Shown here one piece after another: positions 1 to 12,730 of a stretch of 64,000 nt of DNA (position 1 is its first letter; every line of letters begins with the position of its first letter). The position numbers were made by a program, and so were the translations under genes. Location of the stretch: positions 868,001 to 932,000 of the forward strand of contig JAAECO010000004.1 in the NCBI GenBank assembly GCA_036850795.1. Direction: 5' to 3'. This DNA is from Cordyceps javanica (Eukaryota > Ascomycota > Sordariomycetes > Hypocreales > Cordycipitaceae). Under the pieces are notes generated by a model. That model saw nothing but the letters and a program-made list of their open reading frames with translations. It had not been told where the DNA came from and did not search any database.

Positions 1-2277
1 GCCCCCTGATGAAGGCACTCACTCGCCAGCCACTCAATGACGGCGCTAAGAAGGGAGACCCCTAAAGAGGTACTTAGTCATGTCAAGCTGCTCTCGTCGA
101 GACATGACTTGGGCATGTAGAAGACAATGCGTGATGCTTTTTTCTTGTTTGATTGTACAGATCTTTGAGAAACTATCTTGCCATTCCAACATCTTCCAGT
201 GCGCCAAGAAAAAAAAAATAGCCCAATCCAGTTCTGTGGTCATTCACCACTTCTACTTACTTCCCTCTCTCTCTCCCAACTGGAACAATCCCTGAAACCA
301 CCACCAGCCACACACATCGGCCGGCTACACACGGTGCCGGATCTTTCGTTTCGCGGCAGCCGCCCAGCAAATCCTCTGTACGGCTGAACTCTGCGCTCCA
401 TGACAACTCCTCCGTACAACAGACAAGACAACTGAACACCACCGCCGGATCAAGGGTGACCTTCAACTTGCATGCAAATACAAGACATCCGTGTTCCCAT
501 CACTCTGCCGATATTCAAGCTTAATTTCTTCTGTCTTGGCACGAAGCCTGCTCCCACCCCGATGCGTCATCCACGCACGGCCCGGTGGCGGGCCAGTCAG
601 TAATAAGTACTCCGTACTTACTTCCTTCCTTGCCTAGGTACCTACTTACCTACCAATAACTGGGTTTGCCGCCACAGCTCCAAGCCACAGGTACCTCATC
701 CACCACATCCTCACACAAAAGGTACGTGGCTGCACCCTCATGTATATCTAGGTAGGTTAGTAGGCAAGTAGGGTAGGGTTATCGCGCCGTGCACACCAAA
801 GCGAAACTTGTTTTGTTTTTCCTTTTGTTGGCCAGCAGTTCGCAGATTTGCACAAAGACATGATCTGGTACCTTATTACTTTTGACATGAAAATCTGTAG
901 TCGCCGGTTCAAACCCTTACGTCATTGTTGAGGTCACGACAGCTGGTGCCATGCCGCCTCCTGCGCCCAGGATATTTGTTTGTCGGCGTTTCCTCATGCA
1001 ACGCTGACCGAACCGTCTTTGTTATTTCACAGTTGATTACCACTGAGCTTGTTGAACAAGAATGAAAATAGTCTGGCTATTTTTCGGTCATCTCCATTTT
1101 GCACTGTGTTCTCTTCCTCTTTTTTTCTACCCTTTCTTTGTATTGTGCCCAGCTGCCACCATCTATCTCTGTTGTATCTCAGCCGCCCTCCAAGGGGCGC
1201 TCTGCACCACCGGGTCCACAACTACGTACATCAATCGCATCAACAAAGAAACGAAACGTTGGAGGAAAGGCAGCACCCACAGGCGAGAAAATGCATTTGA
1301 CTGTTGGTCGCCCACTCGAGACGTCATCCACCACTCGCCTCGCAGCCAGCCTGAACTGGCCCTTGCTGGCCACCGCCATGACATTCAGGTCCATCAACCA
1401 TGGTCTGTCCCCGGACAAGTCGCAATAGCGTGTATATTTGCTCTCACCACACATACTTGGATTCTTCCAGAGGGCCGGATCGTCATATAAGTGCCCTTGA
1501 TCATCGGCCTGAAGGCGGCCTGACTTTGACCAAACTCGCCAGGCCGTCCGCAATGCGGTTCATGGCTAAATACAACGCTGTCCCGGTCCCCAAGACAATC
1601 AGCTCTGGCAGCAGAAGCTGTAGGACTTCCGAGTACCATTCCCGAAAGGAATGGAAATCGAAGCGGTATTCTAGTCAAGTAAAGCCCGACGTTGAACATT
1701 GACCTGTGCAGAGAGCTATAGTGACTCGAAGACAAGTCACAATGACCTTTGATACACAGGCTAACAGAACACACTATCCCGTATATTCAACAGTGTACTA
1801 AAACAACTCGCCACGTTCAAGGGCCTAGATTGGCACTGGTTTACGAGCCATGGCTTCATATCGGCACTCGAATGGCGGGATGAGCTAAACATGATTGCCG
1901 CAACAACGTCTCGCAGTAATGCCACTCGTCCGTCTCCCCAACCTGATGGTCTTGGTCCTTGCCTTGACACCATTAAGCTGGGAAATGAGGACCCTAAAAA
2001 CGCAAGTACTCGTGACAACCAGCTTCGAAGGCCTGTGGCGTGCCTGCACAAACAGCGTCTGCCTGGCTGTCTGCGCAAGCTCACTTTGCTTTGCTCCGAG
2101 CCTGTTGCAGTGCTGCCCGTCAGCATCACTCTGCTGCTGCAGCGCGGGAGAGTATACAAACCCACTCAAACATTCTGGCCACGTTCCCAAGCATGACGAG
2201 GGAAGAAGAGGCTGGTTATTGGACCGACGACACGCCGCGAATGCAAAGGCCACGCCCGCCTCACATCACGCAAAACC

Positions 2278-2298
2278 CACACACACACACACACACAC
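2278..2298. repeat. (AC)n microsatellite
   Basis: An uninterrupted AC dinucleotide run of about ten units in non-coding DNA. Confidence 0.9.
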
Positions 2299-2703
2299 TG
2301 CCTCGATCACGCCCACCACCACAGACAAAAGCTAAGTCCACGTAGCAAAGCAACAGTCACCATTGTCGCGGGCTACCCATTGTTATTCTATTTTTACCCT
2401 TAAACTCTGCAGCCACGAAACGGATCAAAAGTGCTGCTGTGGGGGAGAATTACCTTCACATGCTCCCTGCCACGCCGTTGAGCGCGCCCGCTCTGCGGCC
2501 CGTCTTGCCGTGTCCGCAGCAAAAAGAACCCCGTCTGGGTACTCCGTAGACGCCGAGCCAATGAAAGATGCTCCTATCATCTTTATTCATGTGAAAGAAA
2601 GTCTCGTCCCCTTCCTGATTGTTATTAGCCTTCTGCCTAGTTCCGCTCCGAAATCTCCGGAAGACACTCTCCCCCCTTCCAGAGCGGCGCTAGGATCAGC
2701 TAC

Positions 2704-2735
2704 ACACGCACGCACGCACGCACGCACGCACGCAC
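2704..2735. repeat. (ACGC)n microsatellite
   Basis: Tandem ACGC tetranucleotide, about eight units with ACAC edges, in non-coding DNA. Confidence 0.9.
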
Positions 2736-4025
2736 ACGTATACGGCTGTCGCGAAGTGGACGGGATGGAACCGTGACAAGGGCCTCGGAGGTGTTTGATA
2801 GAGTTTCAACGGCGTCGACGCCGTCATTTTCGAGGCGAGAAATACGGAGTACTAGAGAAATACATGCTGGGATTGACATGGTCATGGCAGCCGATAACCG
2901 AGCTGTCAGTGATGGACGCCCTAGGCCGGGAAACTCCGTCAATTTGAGGCTTCGAGCTGCAACGCCAGAGACATGGCATAGACTATACCCCCCTCTTCTT
3001 ACGTCTCGCTCTCTCCATCTCTCTAGATGTTCTCAGCGTACAGCCATGAGAGAATGCAGACGGCCCCAAGTCCTCCAAGACTCGAACCAAGCTACAAAAA
3101 CTTGGTATATACACGCGCGCCAGTAGCTTTTTGACCGGTTCTTGTGAAAGAAAGCTATATCCGGACCCCCTGACGCCACCAGCTTTCTCAGCTCCGATTT
3201 CAGATTCGGGCCTATTCATTCTAGGCATAGCCGTGTATGCATGTATGTACCTTGCTGAAAACCATGGAACTTGCCGTCCTGTCACGCCCGCAGCCAACAG
3301 CCACTAACCAGCACTTAGCACGCACCGATGACCAGATGATGGACGAATGATCCAATCCGAGCGCTCGCCGACATCCGGGTGTGTTCTTCATAATCTCCAC
3401 AAAAGAGACGAACCCAGGCAAGGACGTATCGAGCTCATTTCATCCCAACGCTGTTGTTGTTGTAGTTGTTATTGCGCCACGCGTGTGATCACAAGGCTTC
3501 TCAGCTGCCTTTTCCTTCGCTCGGCCGATCGCCCGCTCGTTTCCTTTCACCGTAGGTACGAAAGTCGGCGTGGCCGAGAGAGGTCTTATGAGATGTCGTC
3601 CTAGTCCATGTCCGAAAGCCCAGTCACAGACACTTCTTGAACGGCCCTAGATCATAAACAGAAGAAAAAAAGGACCCTAAAAAAGAATAATGGTTTCAAG
3701 GTCGAGCGATAGCCGACTGACGAGATTTGCCCGCCGGAGATTTACTCAAACCTCGGCGCAGCAGCTCTGCAACGTTGCCATTTCGTTGTGATACTGCCGA
3801 TTGTCGATATCAAGGCGTTCGTAAACCCATGTGAATGCCCAACCCGGTGAAGTTTCGATCTATAAGAAGCTTTCGTTGTCCCATCTATTACCAGGTCCAG
3901 ATCCTCCTTGTTCATGTCAATTCCATTTCTTCTTGGTCTTTGTCGACATACATTGAAAAAATCAAAACGCAACACTACAGAAAATTGGTTTCCTTTCTCT
4001 TTCCCAGTGCTCCGAAACCTAGACC

Positions 4026-5078
4026 ATGCAGAACACCAGCAGCAAAAACAACAAGATTAGTCGAGAGTGCAGAAATGGCCGTGCCGCTGTCGACAGTCAA
4101 CAAAAGCGCCTAGATGTTGCCACGTTCTACCGTCTCGACAGCCACTCCACCGCACCCAACCCGCAGAGTACATCAATTCCAGAGACCGACCTTCCTCCTT
4201 CGTACGAGTCTCTATATCCTCCTTGGGCCTCGATCGAATCGAGCCCCCCTCCTTATCAGTCTCTTCCTCCTCCTCCACCCGCTTACGAGCCGCTCCCCTC
4301 GCCTCCTCCCTACTCTTCCCTCTTCATTCCCCCTTCTCCTTCTTCTCCTCCTCCTCTTCCTCCTCCGCCTTACTCGGCTCGCTCCTCCAGCTTCATCTGC
4401 TCCTCATGTTCCTCGTTGCGGACTATTCTCCCATCGCTGAGCACGCTCCTGTCATCCGTGGGCTCGGGTCTCTCCTCTCCTCCTCCTCCTCCTCCTCCTC
4501 AGCCGCCATCACCACCTGCCACGCCGCCGCCAACGACGCGCTTCCTCGTCTACCACGCTCGCTACTACGGCACCACCACTGCCGCCGCCGCCGCCGACCA
4601 CGGAGACTCGAGCCAGGACCGCCACACGCTCTTCATCTTGACCAACCCCGGCTCGCAGGACCCCACCGCGCGGGGCATCCATCTCGGCATGGCGGGCGGC
4701 CACCACCAGCGCCGCCGTTACCGCCCCGGCCGCGGGCCGCAACTCTACGAAACGCCGGGCGACACGCCCGAGAACACGCCGCGGCTGCGCGAGAGTACCC
4801 TACTGGGCAGCGTCGCGGCCGGCGACCTGGGAGCGCTGGAGGGCGTCTGCCGCCAGGCGCACTCGGACGCGTTTCCCGTGCCGGCCAGAGGCGGCGCGGC
4901 GCGAAAGAGACAACCGCTCAAGAGGCAGCCTTGCCGCTTCCTGCTGTACACCGTTGACGCACCGCCTCCTCCTTACGGCAACGGTCATGCTGCTGAGCCG
5001 CTGGCCTCGCCGTCGCAAGAATGGGTGGCGGCAGTCATCATGCTTGCGCAGCATGGCGGCCTCTTGCTGGGGTATTAG
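4026..5078 (+). CDS. Proline-rich PPxY-motif protein, function unknown
   Basis: A single open frame of 350 residues. The N-terminal half (about residues 55-170) is rich in Pro and Ser and carries at least five PPxY motifs (PPSY, PPPY, PPAY, PPPY, PPPY); a sixth (PPPPYG) lies near the C-terminus. PPxY is the ligand of WW domains such as those of Nedd4/Rsp5 ubiquitin ligases, so an adaptor-like role is possible but inferred. From about residue 173 composition changes to a more globular region beginning RFLVYHARYYG, with a short alanine run, and ending in an amphipathic WVAAVIMLAQHGGLLL segment. That layout loosely recalls the fungal DUF6540 proteins; I am not sure of this. No signal peptide or membrane segment is evident. 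The start is the first ATG of the frame. An intron inside the repetitive half cannot be excluded. Confidence 0.5.
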   Translation: MQNTSSKNNKISRECRNGRAAVDSQQKRLDVATFYRLDSHSTAPNPQSTSIPETDLPPSYESLYPPWASIESSPPPYQSLPPPPPAYEPLPSPPPYSSLFIPPSPSSPPPLPPPPYSARSSSFICSSCSSLRTILPSLSTLLSSVGSGLSSPPPPPPPQPPSPPATPPPTTRFLVYHARYYGTTTAAAAADHGDSSQDRHTLFILTNPGSQDPTARGIHLGMAGGHHQRRRYRPGRGPQLYETPGDTPENTPRLRESTLLGSVAAGDLGALEGVCRQAHSDAFPVPARGGAARKRQPLKRQPCRFLLYTVDAPPPPYGNGHAAEPLASPSQEWVAAVIMLAQHGGLLLGY

Positions 5079-6364
5079 AAATTAGTATTCTCCTTTCACA
5101 ATTTGGCTGGCTCGCATTTATTTTCTCTAGGCGTTTTGGCAATTCAGTCAGTATTCAACTCAAACAGATTTATGATACATATATAAAACATATTCCACTT
5201 TGGATGTTTCTTTGGTTCTTTTTTTTTTGGAAGAGGAAACGAAACGCGCTGGAAAAGAAGTGATTGACAGTCGCCAGTAGATATAAAAGCATTCGTAAAT
5301 GTGTCTTTTGGAGATGTGCGAAAGTACAAGTAACCAGTGTCGCATCTATGGGGGTCTTGCTGCTTCTTCTTTGATCAAGGATGATGTGAGAAGGAATGCG
5401 AATAAAAGAGGAGCTCAATTTCCAATGGCGTTGCGGCTGCTTCTTAACAGGGATTGAAGCACGTTGTTTAGGTTGTTTGGGAAGTACCCGGACTTGACGG
5501 TATGGTACAAAAGTCATTGCTGAATGCAGCAAGACCCAACAGAACTTTCAACCACGACTGATCCAGAAGAATAATATTTTGACGGCTAAACTCGGCATCC
5601 AGACTCCAGAGAGGGGACGGCTAGGTGTATCAGTGTAAGCAAATCACATCCATGACACCCCCATCGTGTAAACAAAGTAGCAAGATTCCATATAAACGTC
5701 TGGGGAATATATACAAACCGGCAACGCTTGCCCGGCTGTCCGGGCTTGGGCATACAATAAGAAAACAGGCATGTTCATGTCGACGGAGTAGAAGACGACT
5801 AGCCAGAGTGACGATTTACAGCTCTGGTAGACCAGAGCCCAAGCGGACAGCGGCAGGCAAGCATCGTCGACCCAAAATCAACATGTACCGAAGTAACCAG
5901 CCTTTTCCAAAACGCCGATTGTGATAGATAAAACATGACATAAATCCAATCATTAATCAACTTGGGGATCATCGGCCAGATGATAAGACACCAGTCCAGG
6001 GCCAGGGCTGGCAAGAAAAATCCAGGTTGATGGCAAAAATTGCAAAGAAACGAGAACCGAAGAGGTTTGAGGTATATCCGGCATTGGTAACATTATCCAT
6101 GAGTGGAGCAAGCCAAAAGCACAAATAAATCGCAAGCATTGTCCAGGGAATAGTCCAGAGCGGGTATCCGGGGCAAGGAGAGTCCGTTTAGGGAGATATT
6201 ATATACGCAGAGGGTATTCCGGTTTATATTCCATTGCGGGTCGTTGATGATGACATGAAAAAAAAAGAGGGGATGGCTTCGGATGAAGCATCCTGGGGAC
6301 AATGCAGTCACAGTATTGCAAGCTGTGTTAGCCATGGCTGGCGAGCTAAAGCCGAGAGACGCGT
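5079..6364. other. Convergent intergenic region, no supported gene
   Basis: This lies between the 3' ends of the PPxY gene (+) and the rfeG gene (-). It is AT-rich relative to the flanking exons and should contain both 3' UTRs. No open frame has a recognisable motif. Confidence 0.6.
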
Positions 6365-7714
6365 CTAGCGGCGGGGAGGAGGAGGTCGGTGTCTCTCAAC
6401 GGAGTTTCTGTCGCTGTCCTGGTCACTACGACGCTTGTTTGCACCAGAGGGCGGCTTAGGGCTGGAAGGGGGCGCGGAGCCTCGGGAGAGGGGGGGTTCA
6501 TCATACTGTTGCTGTTGTTGTTGCTGCTGGTGGTGTCCTTGGGCTCCATAAGCGGATGGCGGAGGGCCTGCAGGCGAGGCTAGAGTAGGTCAGAAGACAA
6601 GTTCAGATGGCACGCAGCTACTCGCCGTTGGTACGCAACTGACCTCTGCCGTAGAAAGGATCTTGCGGCTGAATAGAGGAAGAATACTGCTGGCCGCTTC
6701 CTGGATGAGGTCCCTGGTTTGAATACTGGAAAGGAGCTCCCGAGGGTTGGCCATAGCCCTGTTGGGGAGGGCCCGAAGTGGAATACATGGTCTGCTGGGG
6801 TCCAGGTCCAGAGGAGCCCCCGCGAGGTCCGGAAAAGCCATCATTTGGAGGGTAACGGGGCGCCATGTTGGCACCAGTATTCACGTAGGGAACTTCTTGA
6901 GCTTGGAATCCTGGGTTCATCAAGCCGGGCTGGTTGACAGGGCTAGCATATCTGGGATCGGGATTCCCGCCGGGAGGACCTTGCTGGTAGCTGCCATAAC
7001 TGGGACCTGAGGTGGCAGGTGCATAGGTTTGCTGCTGGGGAAAGTTGCCAGTGGCGCCGGTGTAGCCTGGTGCACCAGATCCGGGGTATCTAGCCGTCTC
7101 AAAGTTTTCACGAGGGTTGAAGTGGTCCTGCTGCTGCTGCTGCTGCTGGAAGGGAGGGTGTTCGGTAGGGCCATGGTGTTGACGCGACTGGTGCGTCTCG
7201 GAGTATCGATATTGCACTACATGTGAGTTAGAAGACGGAGCCCCAGCATAGTTTGCACCATCTCGCGAGCCTTGGATACCTCCAGGGGTATTGCGCGATG
7301 TTTGGGAGCGGCGTTCGCTGTCCCATCGCGCAGAGTCTGCTTTGAGGTCCTCGATCATGGCCTGGCATGGTTTAGCAAGCGAACATGGCTAAGGGAAAAG
7401 TGAGGGTGACTCACGGTCGTGAGGTTCCGGTAGGCGGTAATGTAGTATCCCTGGACGGTTTGTCCACTTTGCGGGTTCTGAGCAGCGTTAGCAGATCTGG
7501 CCCGGATCGTTTGGGGTTTTGGACGAGAGGAAGAACTCTTCCAGGGGCGCACCTCATAGTGACCAGGCCGCACCAGGGCATCGTTGCCCAAGTAGCGGCA
7601 GATGTCGGCAGAGATGACTTCGCGATCGATGCCGTCCCGAGGGACAAAGTATTCGTTCATGCGAGTACTGGAAGCAGCCGGCGCAGGGGCGTTGTTGCGG
7701 GGTTGTCGTGACAT
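6365..7714 (-). CDS. rfeG: RfeG-like putative transcription factor
   Basis: Four exons on the minus strand: 7553-7714, 7415-7477, 6644-7361 and 6365-6567, joining to 381 residues. The start MSRQPRN is chosen over an ATG 24 codons upstream because family members begin just ahead of the conserved MNEYFVPRDGIDREVI segment. The conserved N-terminal block continues through DICRYLGNDALVRP and QGYYITAYRNLTT into AMIEDLKADSARWD; the middle is a Gly/Pro/Gln/Tyr-rich low-complexity region with a poly-Gln run. The last exon gives a second poly-Gln run, a basic NKRRSDQDSDRNS stretch and a terminal RHRPPPPRR. This architecture is what I know from fungal proteins annotated as transcription factor RfeG; the biochemical role is poorly defined. 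Intron donors/acceptors are GTGCGC/CAG, GTGAGT/CAG and GTCAGT/CAG. The 75-nt first intron is stop-free and in frame, so a retained form would add 25 residues. Confidence 0.82.
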
Positions 7715-10639
7715 GGCGAGGGAATGTGTGAGATGAAGGTGACGGAGAAGAGAGAAAGGTGGCTCAGAGGCGGAGGTGAAAGGCAAAGGGCGTAGGAGCG
7801 TCTAATATGCAGCGAGCTAGAAGTAGGCGACAGGGGCCGAAGGGGGGGGAGGCGAAAAAAGGTCGAGCTGGCAGCGGGTCAAGGCGAGTGGCAAGGTATA
7901 GAAAAAAGGCAAGACTGGGCAGTGATCGACTAATAAGCAAGGGCCTGTCGAGATTTCGTGCGTGTCAGTACCAAAAGTGTCACAAGAAGCGGGCAACGCG
8001 ACAGAGGGAGCGAAAGAGAGAGGGAGAGAGACCAGGGGTCAGAGGGCTAGAGGAGGGGCTGACCTGGCTGGCGGGCTTGGTGGCGGACTTTTTTTTCTTC
8101 CTTGGTGCGGAAGCTGTTGTGAGGGCTGGCTGGGCTGCAAGAGGGCGGGTTGGGCAGCCTGGGTTGGGTGCCAAAAGAGAGGACGAGAGGATGAGGGAGA
8201 AGAGGTCGAAATGTTCTGAGGCACTGATGAGAGTGGTGCGAAGGAGCCCGGGTCTGTGTGCGTGCGTGGTGCGTGCGTGCGTGAGTGAGTGAGTGTGTGT
8301 GTGTGTGTGTGTGTGCGTGCGTGAGAGTGCGTGACTATGTGAGACGAGGGTCGGCAGTCGTCAACGAGTGTGTTTGGGTGGGTGCGGCACGAGATGGTTT
8401 TTGGGCACCATTATTAGCCCAGGATGTGTGAGAGAGAGGGACGAGTCGAGATGTTTGACTGGCTGGTGAGCTGGTGAGAGGGGAAGAAGCGGGCGGCGAT
8501 GGTGGTGGGGCTTCGCTTTTTGAAGCGGGTAACTACGTACCAATTACTACGAGTACTTGGCAGAAAACCCCGTTCGCTGCTGGCTGCGCATGAACATTAT
8601 GGTTCCCCCAAGACTATCCATTCCCAGCGACGTGATGAGATCATGCCAGGATAAAAATCCCTTTCCAGTCGTGCTTCATGGTATCAAAGTGATTTGAAAA
8701 AAAAAAAAGAGGAAAAAAAGGGAAAAAGAAAAAAATCTCTCCGTTTGTCGCTGTACGGAGCCCAAGACCATGACACCATCCTCTCCATCTCGTCCTATCA
8801 CTATCGGGAAAATAAGTAAGTAGCGAATAAGCAATCTCTAAGGAGTACTTACGGAGCACTCCCGACTGATAGAATACTGGCAGGTAGGCAGGTAGATAGT
8901 CATGTTACCCAGCAAATGGATACGTAAACTACTTACTTAGCTCGCCGTCAATCTACACCAAGCGTGTGTACCGGGCCTGGTCCGGAAGCTCTCCTCCTGT
9001 ACTCCTGGTTGGCCAGTTGGGATCCCATCGTCTGCAAATCACGACTGCGCTAAGTACTCAGTAACTAGGTCTTGAGTGTTCACTCGACCAGCCATCCAGC
9101 AAACCGGGCATCCATATTTCCATCAAAATGGCGGCCCAAACGTCCCCCGCCGACCCCCGACCCGGCTCACTCTACGACTCCGGTGTCTCTGCTAAAACAC
9201 CACGGCGAAAACCTGTTTATGCGAAAGCACCATCAAATACCGAATTCCTTGTTTCGAGAAACTACCCAGCTATATCTGTGGACCCCAGTTAGGGCACCTG
9301 TGCCTCTCGAAATCCCATGCTTCCGCTCTCGACACCGACGGTCATACTGTCAACCTGTGGACCGTCTCGTGGCGATGTGGGTTGCTGGGTCCTTCCTGCA
9401 CGTTGTCGTGTCGGCCAAGCCATCCAGACACCAGCATCCAGAGCCAGACTGCCAGATACTTACCAGAATGCCAGACAAGCCAGACAGCCAAACACGGGCA
9501 CACCTGCGCACCTGTGCGAGAATGCATGAGGTAGATTCCGGCACTCTTGGCTGCCTGGTTTGTTGGGGGGGACGAATTTTCTGCATCTGTCTCTCCTGTA
9601 AGATTCCTGCGAGGCAGTTGGCAGGTAGGCCGGCCTTGGTGCGCGCACCACACACGTCCTGCGCCGCCTTGTCCGGCCGCCGGTGCCCTCGTCCCTGATG
9701 AAACCTAGCAACCGGGACGCACATCTATGCACCAATTATTATGAATCCCACTGCGCCAAAAGCTCCTTTTTTTTCTTTTTTTTTCTTTATTTTTTCTTAG
9801 TTTTTGTTGCGATCTGGCTTGCATTGTGCGTCGGCGACTCTTTTTATTAACCCTCGCTTGATGCTACAACTGGTGGCGCCGGGGTGCGGCCAACCAACGC
9901 GGTCTCCTCGTCGCAACCTGGGTCAACCCCGAGCATTCTAATCTTTGTGCAACTCCGGTAGGGCTTTGGTGATAAGGCAAAGCAAGACTCTGTCCCAAAT
10001 TCTGCGGCATCATGCGGCCGTCACGTCGTCGCCACAGGTAGGGCCGGTGATGCAGGTTAGCGCACGTCTGTCCCTACCAATTACGGCGTCAGAGACTGGC
10101 CAGCAAACTTGGCTTCGGCCTAGCGCTCCAACATAACTAGCTCACGCCGGACACAAAAAATCATTGTTGTGAGACGGGTGCCTGGCTGGTTCCCGCTCGC
10201 GCCGCCTGTGGACCGCTTCTTTGTTGGGTATCAACGCCGTCTACCCAATTGCCACCCAACCCTATCGAGGGGGCCCGCCTGCTCACCATATCGTCTTTCC
10301 GCCGCCGACCCACATGGCGACAACGTTGGACACCCATCCGGTCGAGCCTTCGTCACGATAGTATATATGTCGACGACTCATGGCAAGCGACTCGGACTTG
10401 CTCATGGTGAAACTTGGTCAATCATTTGTGTCAGCACGAAAGGACATCCAAGCAGCCGCACCACGCCATTTCTACCAAAGTAATAACGTCATTACCCCAC
10501 GTTACGCCAACCGCGGTATACTCGAAATCCTGGGATGCAAGCCCAACCCATCTCGGCCCGCGGCTTTGTTTTTTTTTTTTTCCTCTTTTTTTTTCTTTTT
10601 TGAGTGGCCAGATTGGTAGAAGCTGGATTTGGTCCATGT
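7715..10639. other. Intergenic, rfeG leader and simple repeats
   Basis: It spans the rfeG 5' side and the 3' side of the polymerase gene. There is a compound GT/GCGT/GAGT repeat at 8255-8330 and poly-A/poly-T tracts near 8700, 9770 and 10570. An open frame at 9072-9698 is opposed by equally long antisense frames and has no motif, so it is not called. Confidence 0.6.
8255..8330. repeat. Compound GT-type microsatellite
   Basis: Successive GCGT, GAGT and GT units form a continuous purine-pyrimidine alternating tract about 540 nt upstream of the rfeG start codon. Confidence 0.85.
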
Positions 10640-12730
10640 TCATTGCCCAAACTTTAGCTTACTTTGGCCCTGCTCGAGCTTGTTGCTTCCGCCGCGCCCT
10701 CCACGCCGTGAGGAAGACGACACAGTGGAGCTCTTGTTGCTTGTGGCACGCACTGATGCTTCATTCCGCGATCTTTCAGCGAATGCTGATTTGACACGTT
10801 CTTCTTCCTGCATGTCCTTTGCCATATGCCAGTCCATGTGGCTTTGTAGTGCTTCCGATTTCTCGAATGAGGCGTTGCAGCGAGTGCACCGCAAGCCAGT
10901 TTGCTCAGGGTCGCTCTGTTGAATACGTATGCCTGCATCCGCTTCTGCATCCGCTTCTGCATCTGATTTGTGATGACTATGGTTCTTCTCCGCGCTGCCA
11001 TCATCATGTTCCCGGACATGGGCCGTTGTAGCATCTGCGTCCGCGCTAGGTATCCTCTCCCGCTGGCCTTTGGCGAAGAATCTCTGTATGCCCGCTTCCT
11101 CTGCACGAGCTCGTTTATGCGGCCTTTCTGACGATGCGGGTGCGTTGTTGCCGTGGTCAGCAGCTTGGAGGGACATGGCTGCATCGCCCTTGACCAGAAA
11201 TGCCCCGATACCCATGTTGTTCTTTATGCCGTCTTCAAACCCTCCGACGGTGAGGCTGAGGTTGTTGCATGGCCATATGCCGCCATCACCTAGGATCTGC
11301 GACAGTAAATCCTTGGACAGGCCCATGAGCATCATTTCGTCAATCGGCCTGCCTTGGGGTATGGGTATCTGCCGGCTCCGTGCCTGTGCCATATGCCGAG
11401 CGCTCAAATGAATGGTTTTCGGTCGACGCTTGTTCTCCAGCACACCTTCCTCCACAAGCCTGTTGAATATATCCCCCACAAAGATGCGGAGCCATTTGAT
11501 GGCCTGATCCTGCGTGTTGATGTATGGTCTGAATGACTTGGCAGATAGCATAGACTTGATTTGCGTTCTCGGGTTGACTTCACTTGTATCAACTCCGCGT
11601 ATCGTATTGTAAAGCCATATACCGGTCTCTTCGCCCAGCTTGGCCTTGAGCTGCCCGACGGGTACCGGCAACAGATCCTTCACTTGATCTGTTCCAAAAA
11701 CGCTGACGACTTGCTCTCCAAGCTTGCCACCCAGGTTCCGAATCTTGGTCAGCTTGAAGTCGTGCAAAAATATTCCTACTGCCCTGTTACGCACGACCGT
11801 CTGACGATTAGGCTTCTTGTAGCTGGACCCGAGTTTGCTCAAGAGCTTATTGCACGCAACACCAGCGGAGCAGGTATAATGGAGCCGCTCGAAAATCTCT
11901 GACCTCAATCCACGCACGATTTCTGACCCGATCAGGATCGCCACGTCGTCCCAGTCCGGATCTTCCCCCTCACGCTCCTCATCCAAGTCGATGAGTGCAT
12001 CCGCCTGCCAGTCCAGCGCGGATATGGAGGGCACCGGCAGCCGCTCTGCTGGATCATTGTATGGCGGCGGATGCTGGAGCTCGGGAAACCGGTCGAGGAG
12101 AATGGAGTGCACCTGTGCTGACAGATCCAGAAATACCTCGTCGACGCTAGCCTTTTCCACACGTTGGAGGTTCTGAGGGAGATGGGCGCGGACCAGCGCC
12201 AGGATTTTGCGCGATTCTAGCCGGTATGGGTCGAGGGAGACCTTGTCCGTGGCCATGTTAGCTGCGGCGTCGTCTCGATACGCCCACTTGTCGTCGCCTT
12301 CACGCCATGTTGCAACATGCTGTGCGATGAGTTCTGGACAAACTTTTTTGGCGTCCAGAACGGAACCCAGACGGCTTCCAATCCCGCTCTTTCGTGCCGG
12401 GTAGTTGATAGCGATCAGTGACTGCCTTTGTTGGGATCAGCGATACAGTCTTACGCGGGCCGGCGACACAAGGCCCTTCGCCAATGAAAGAACTCACCAC
12501 TGCTGAACAGCCAGCGGTTGGTCGTCTGGCAGCCCCAGCCGTACCATCTCACACTGCGCGTAAAATGCGTCTAGATCGACATGCGCAATGACACGCAGCG
12601 GGCTAGACGTGACGTAGCTTGCCATCTGGGACAGGTGGCGATATGTGAATTGGGAGCGCGTGCGACGCGTCCCGTCATCGTGCTGGTCTGCTGACGACAG
12701 CGGCGCGTATTGTCCCGGAGAGGAAGGCAT
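10640..12730 (-). CDS. rad30: DNA polymerase eta (Y-family translesion polymerase)
   Basis: Two exons, 12498-12730 and 10640-12425 (intron donor GTGAGT, acceptor AAG), give 672 residues. The polymerase copies past UV dimers in the nucleus. Catalytic motifs are present: HVDLDAFYAQCE with metal ligand Asp52, and ASVDEVFLD with Asp173-Glu174. NYPARKSGI is the finger segment, and CSAGVACNKLLSKLGSSYKKP starts the helix-hairpin-helix part of the thumb/palm. The C-terminus has a one-finger UBZ-like module (Cys591, Cys594, His607, His611, with the Asp609 expected for ubiquitin contact), and the protein ends QSKLKFGQ, resembling a PCNA-binding PIP box; a second PIP-like GIQRFF lies upstream. A low-complexity acidic Ala/Asp/Glu run precedes the finger. 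Splicing across Trp78 restores the AVQQWQSLIAINYPAR reading expected of the family, supporting the unusual AAG acceptor. The start gives a 40-residue extension before the core; a later Met36 is possible. Confidence 0.93.

Larger units (their letters stand above)
1..4025. other. Intergenic, no supported gene
   Basis: Open frames here overlap one another on both strands, lack family motifs and lie in low-complexity DNA, so I call none of them. Two simple repeats are visible: (AC)n at 2278-2298 and (ACGC)n at 2704-2735. Several short runs of TACCTACTT/AGGTAGGT type lie at 600-780, a pattern common in promoters of this genome. The last ~400 bases are probably the promoter and leader of the gene starting at 4026. 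Confidence 0.5.

Noticed and set aside
906..916. GGTTCAAACCC resembling a tRNA B box
   Set aside because: No A box or foldable acceptor and anticodon stems upstream, so it is not a tRNA gene.
1179..1774. Overlapping frames of 120-140 codons on both strands
   Set aside because: Mutually overlapping, no family features, no splice or promoter support.
9072..9698. 208-codon plus-strand open frame
   Set aside because: Three antisense frames of 91-124 codons overlap it, there are no motifs or start context, and the composition looks like translated GC-rich non-coding DNA.
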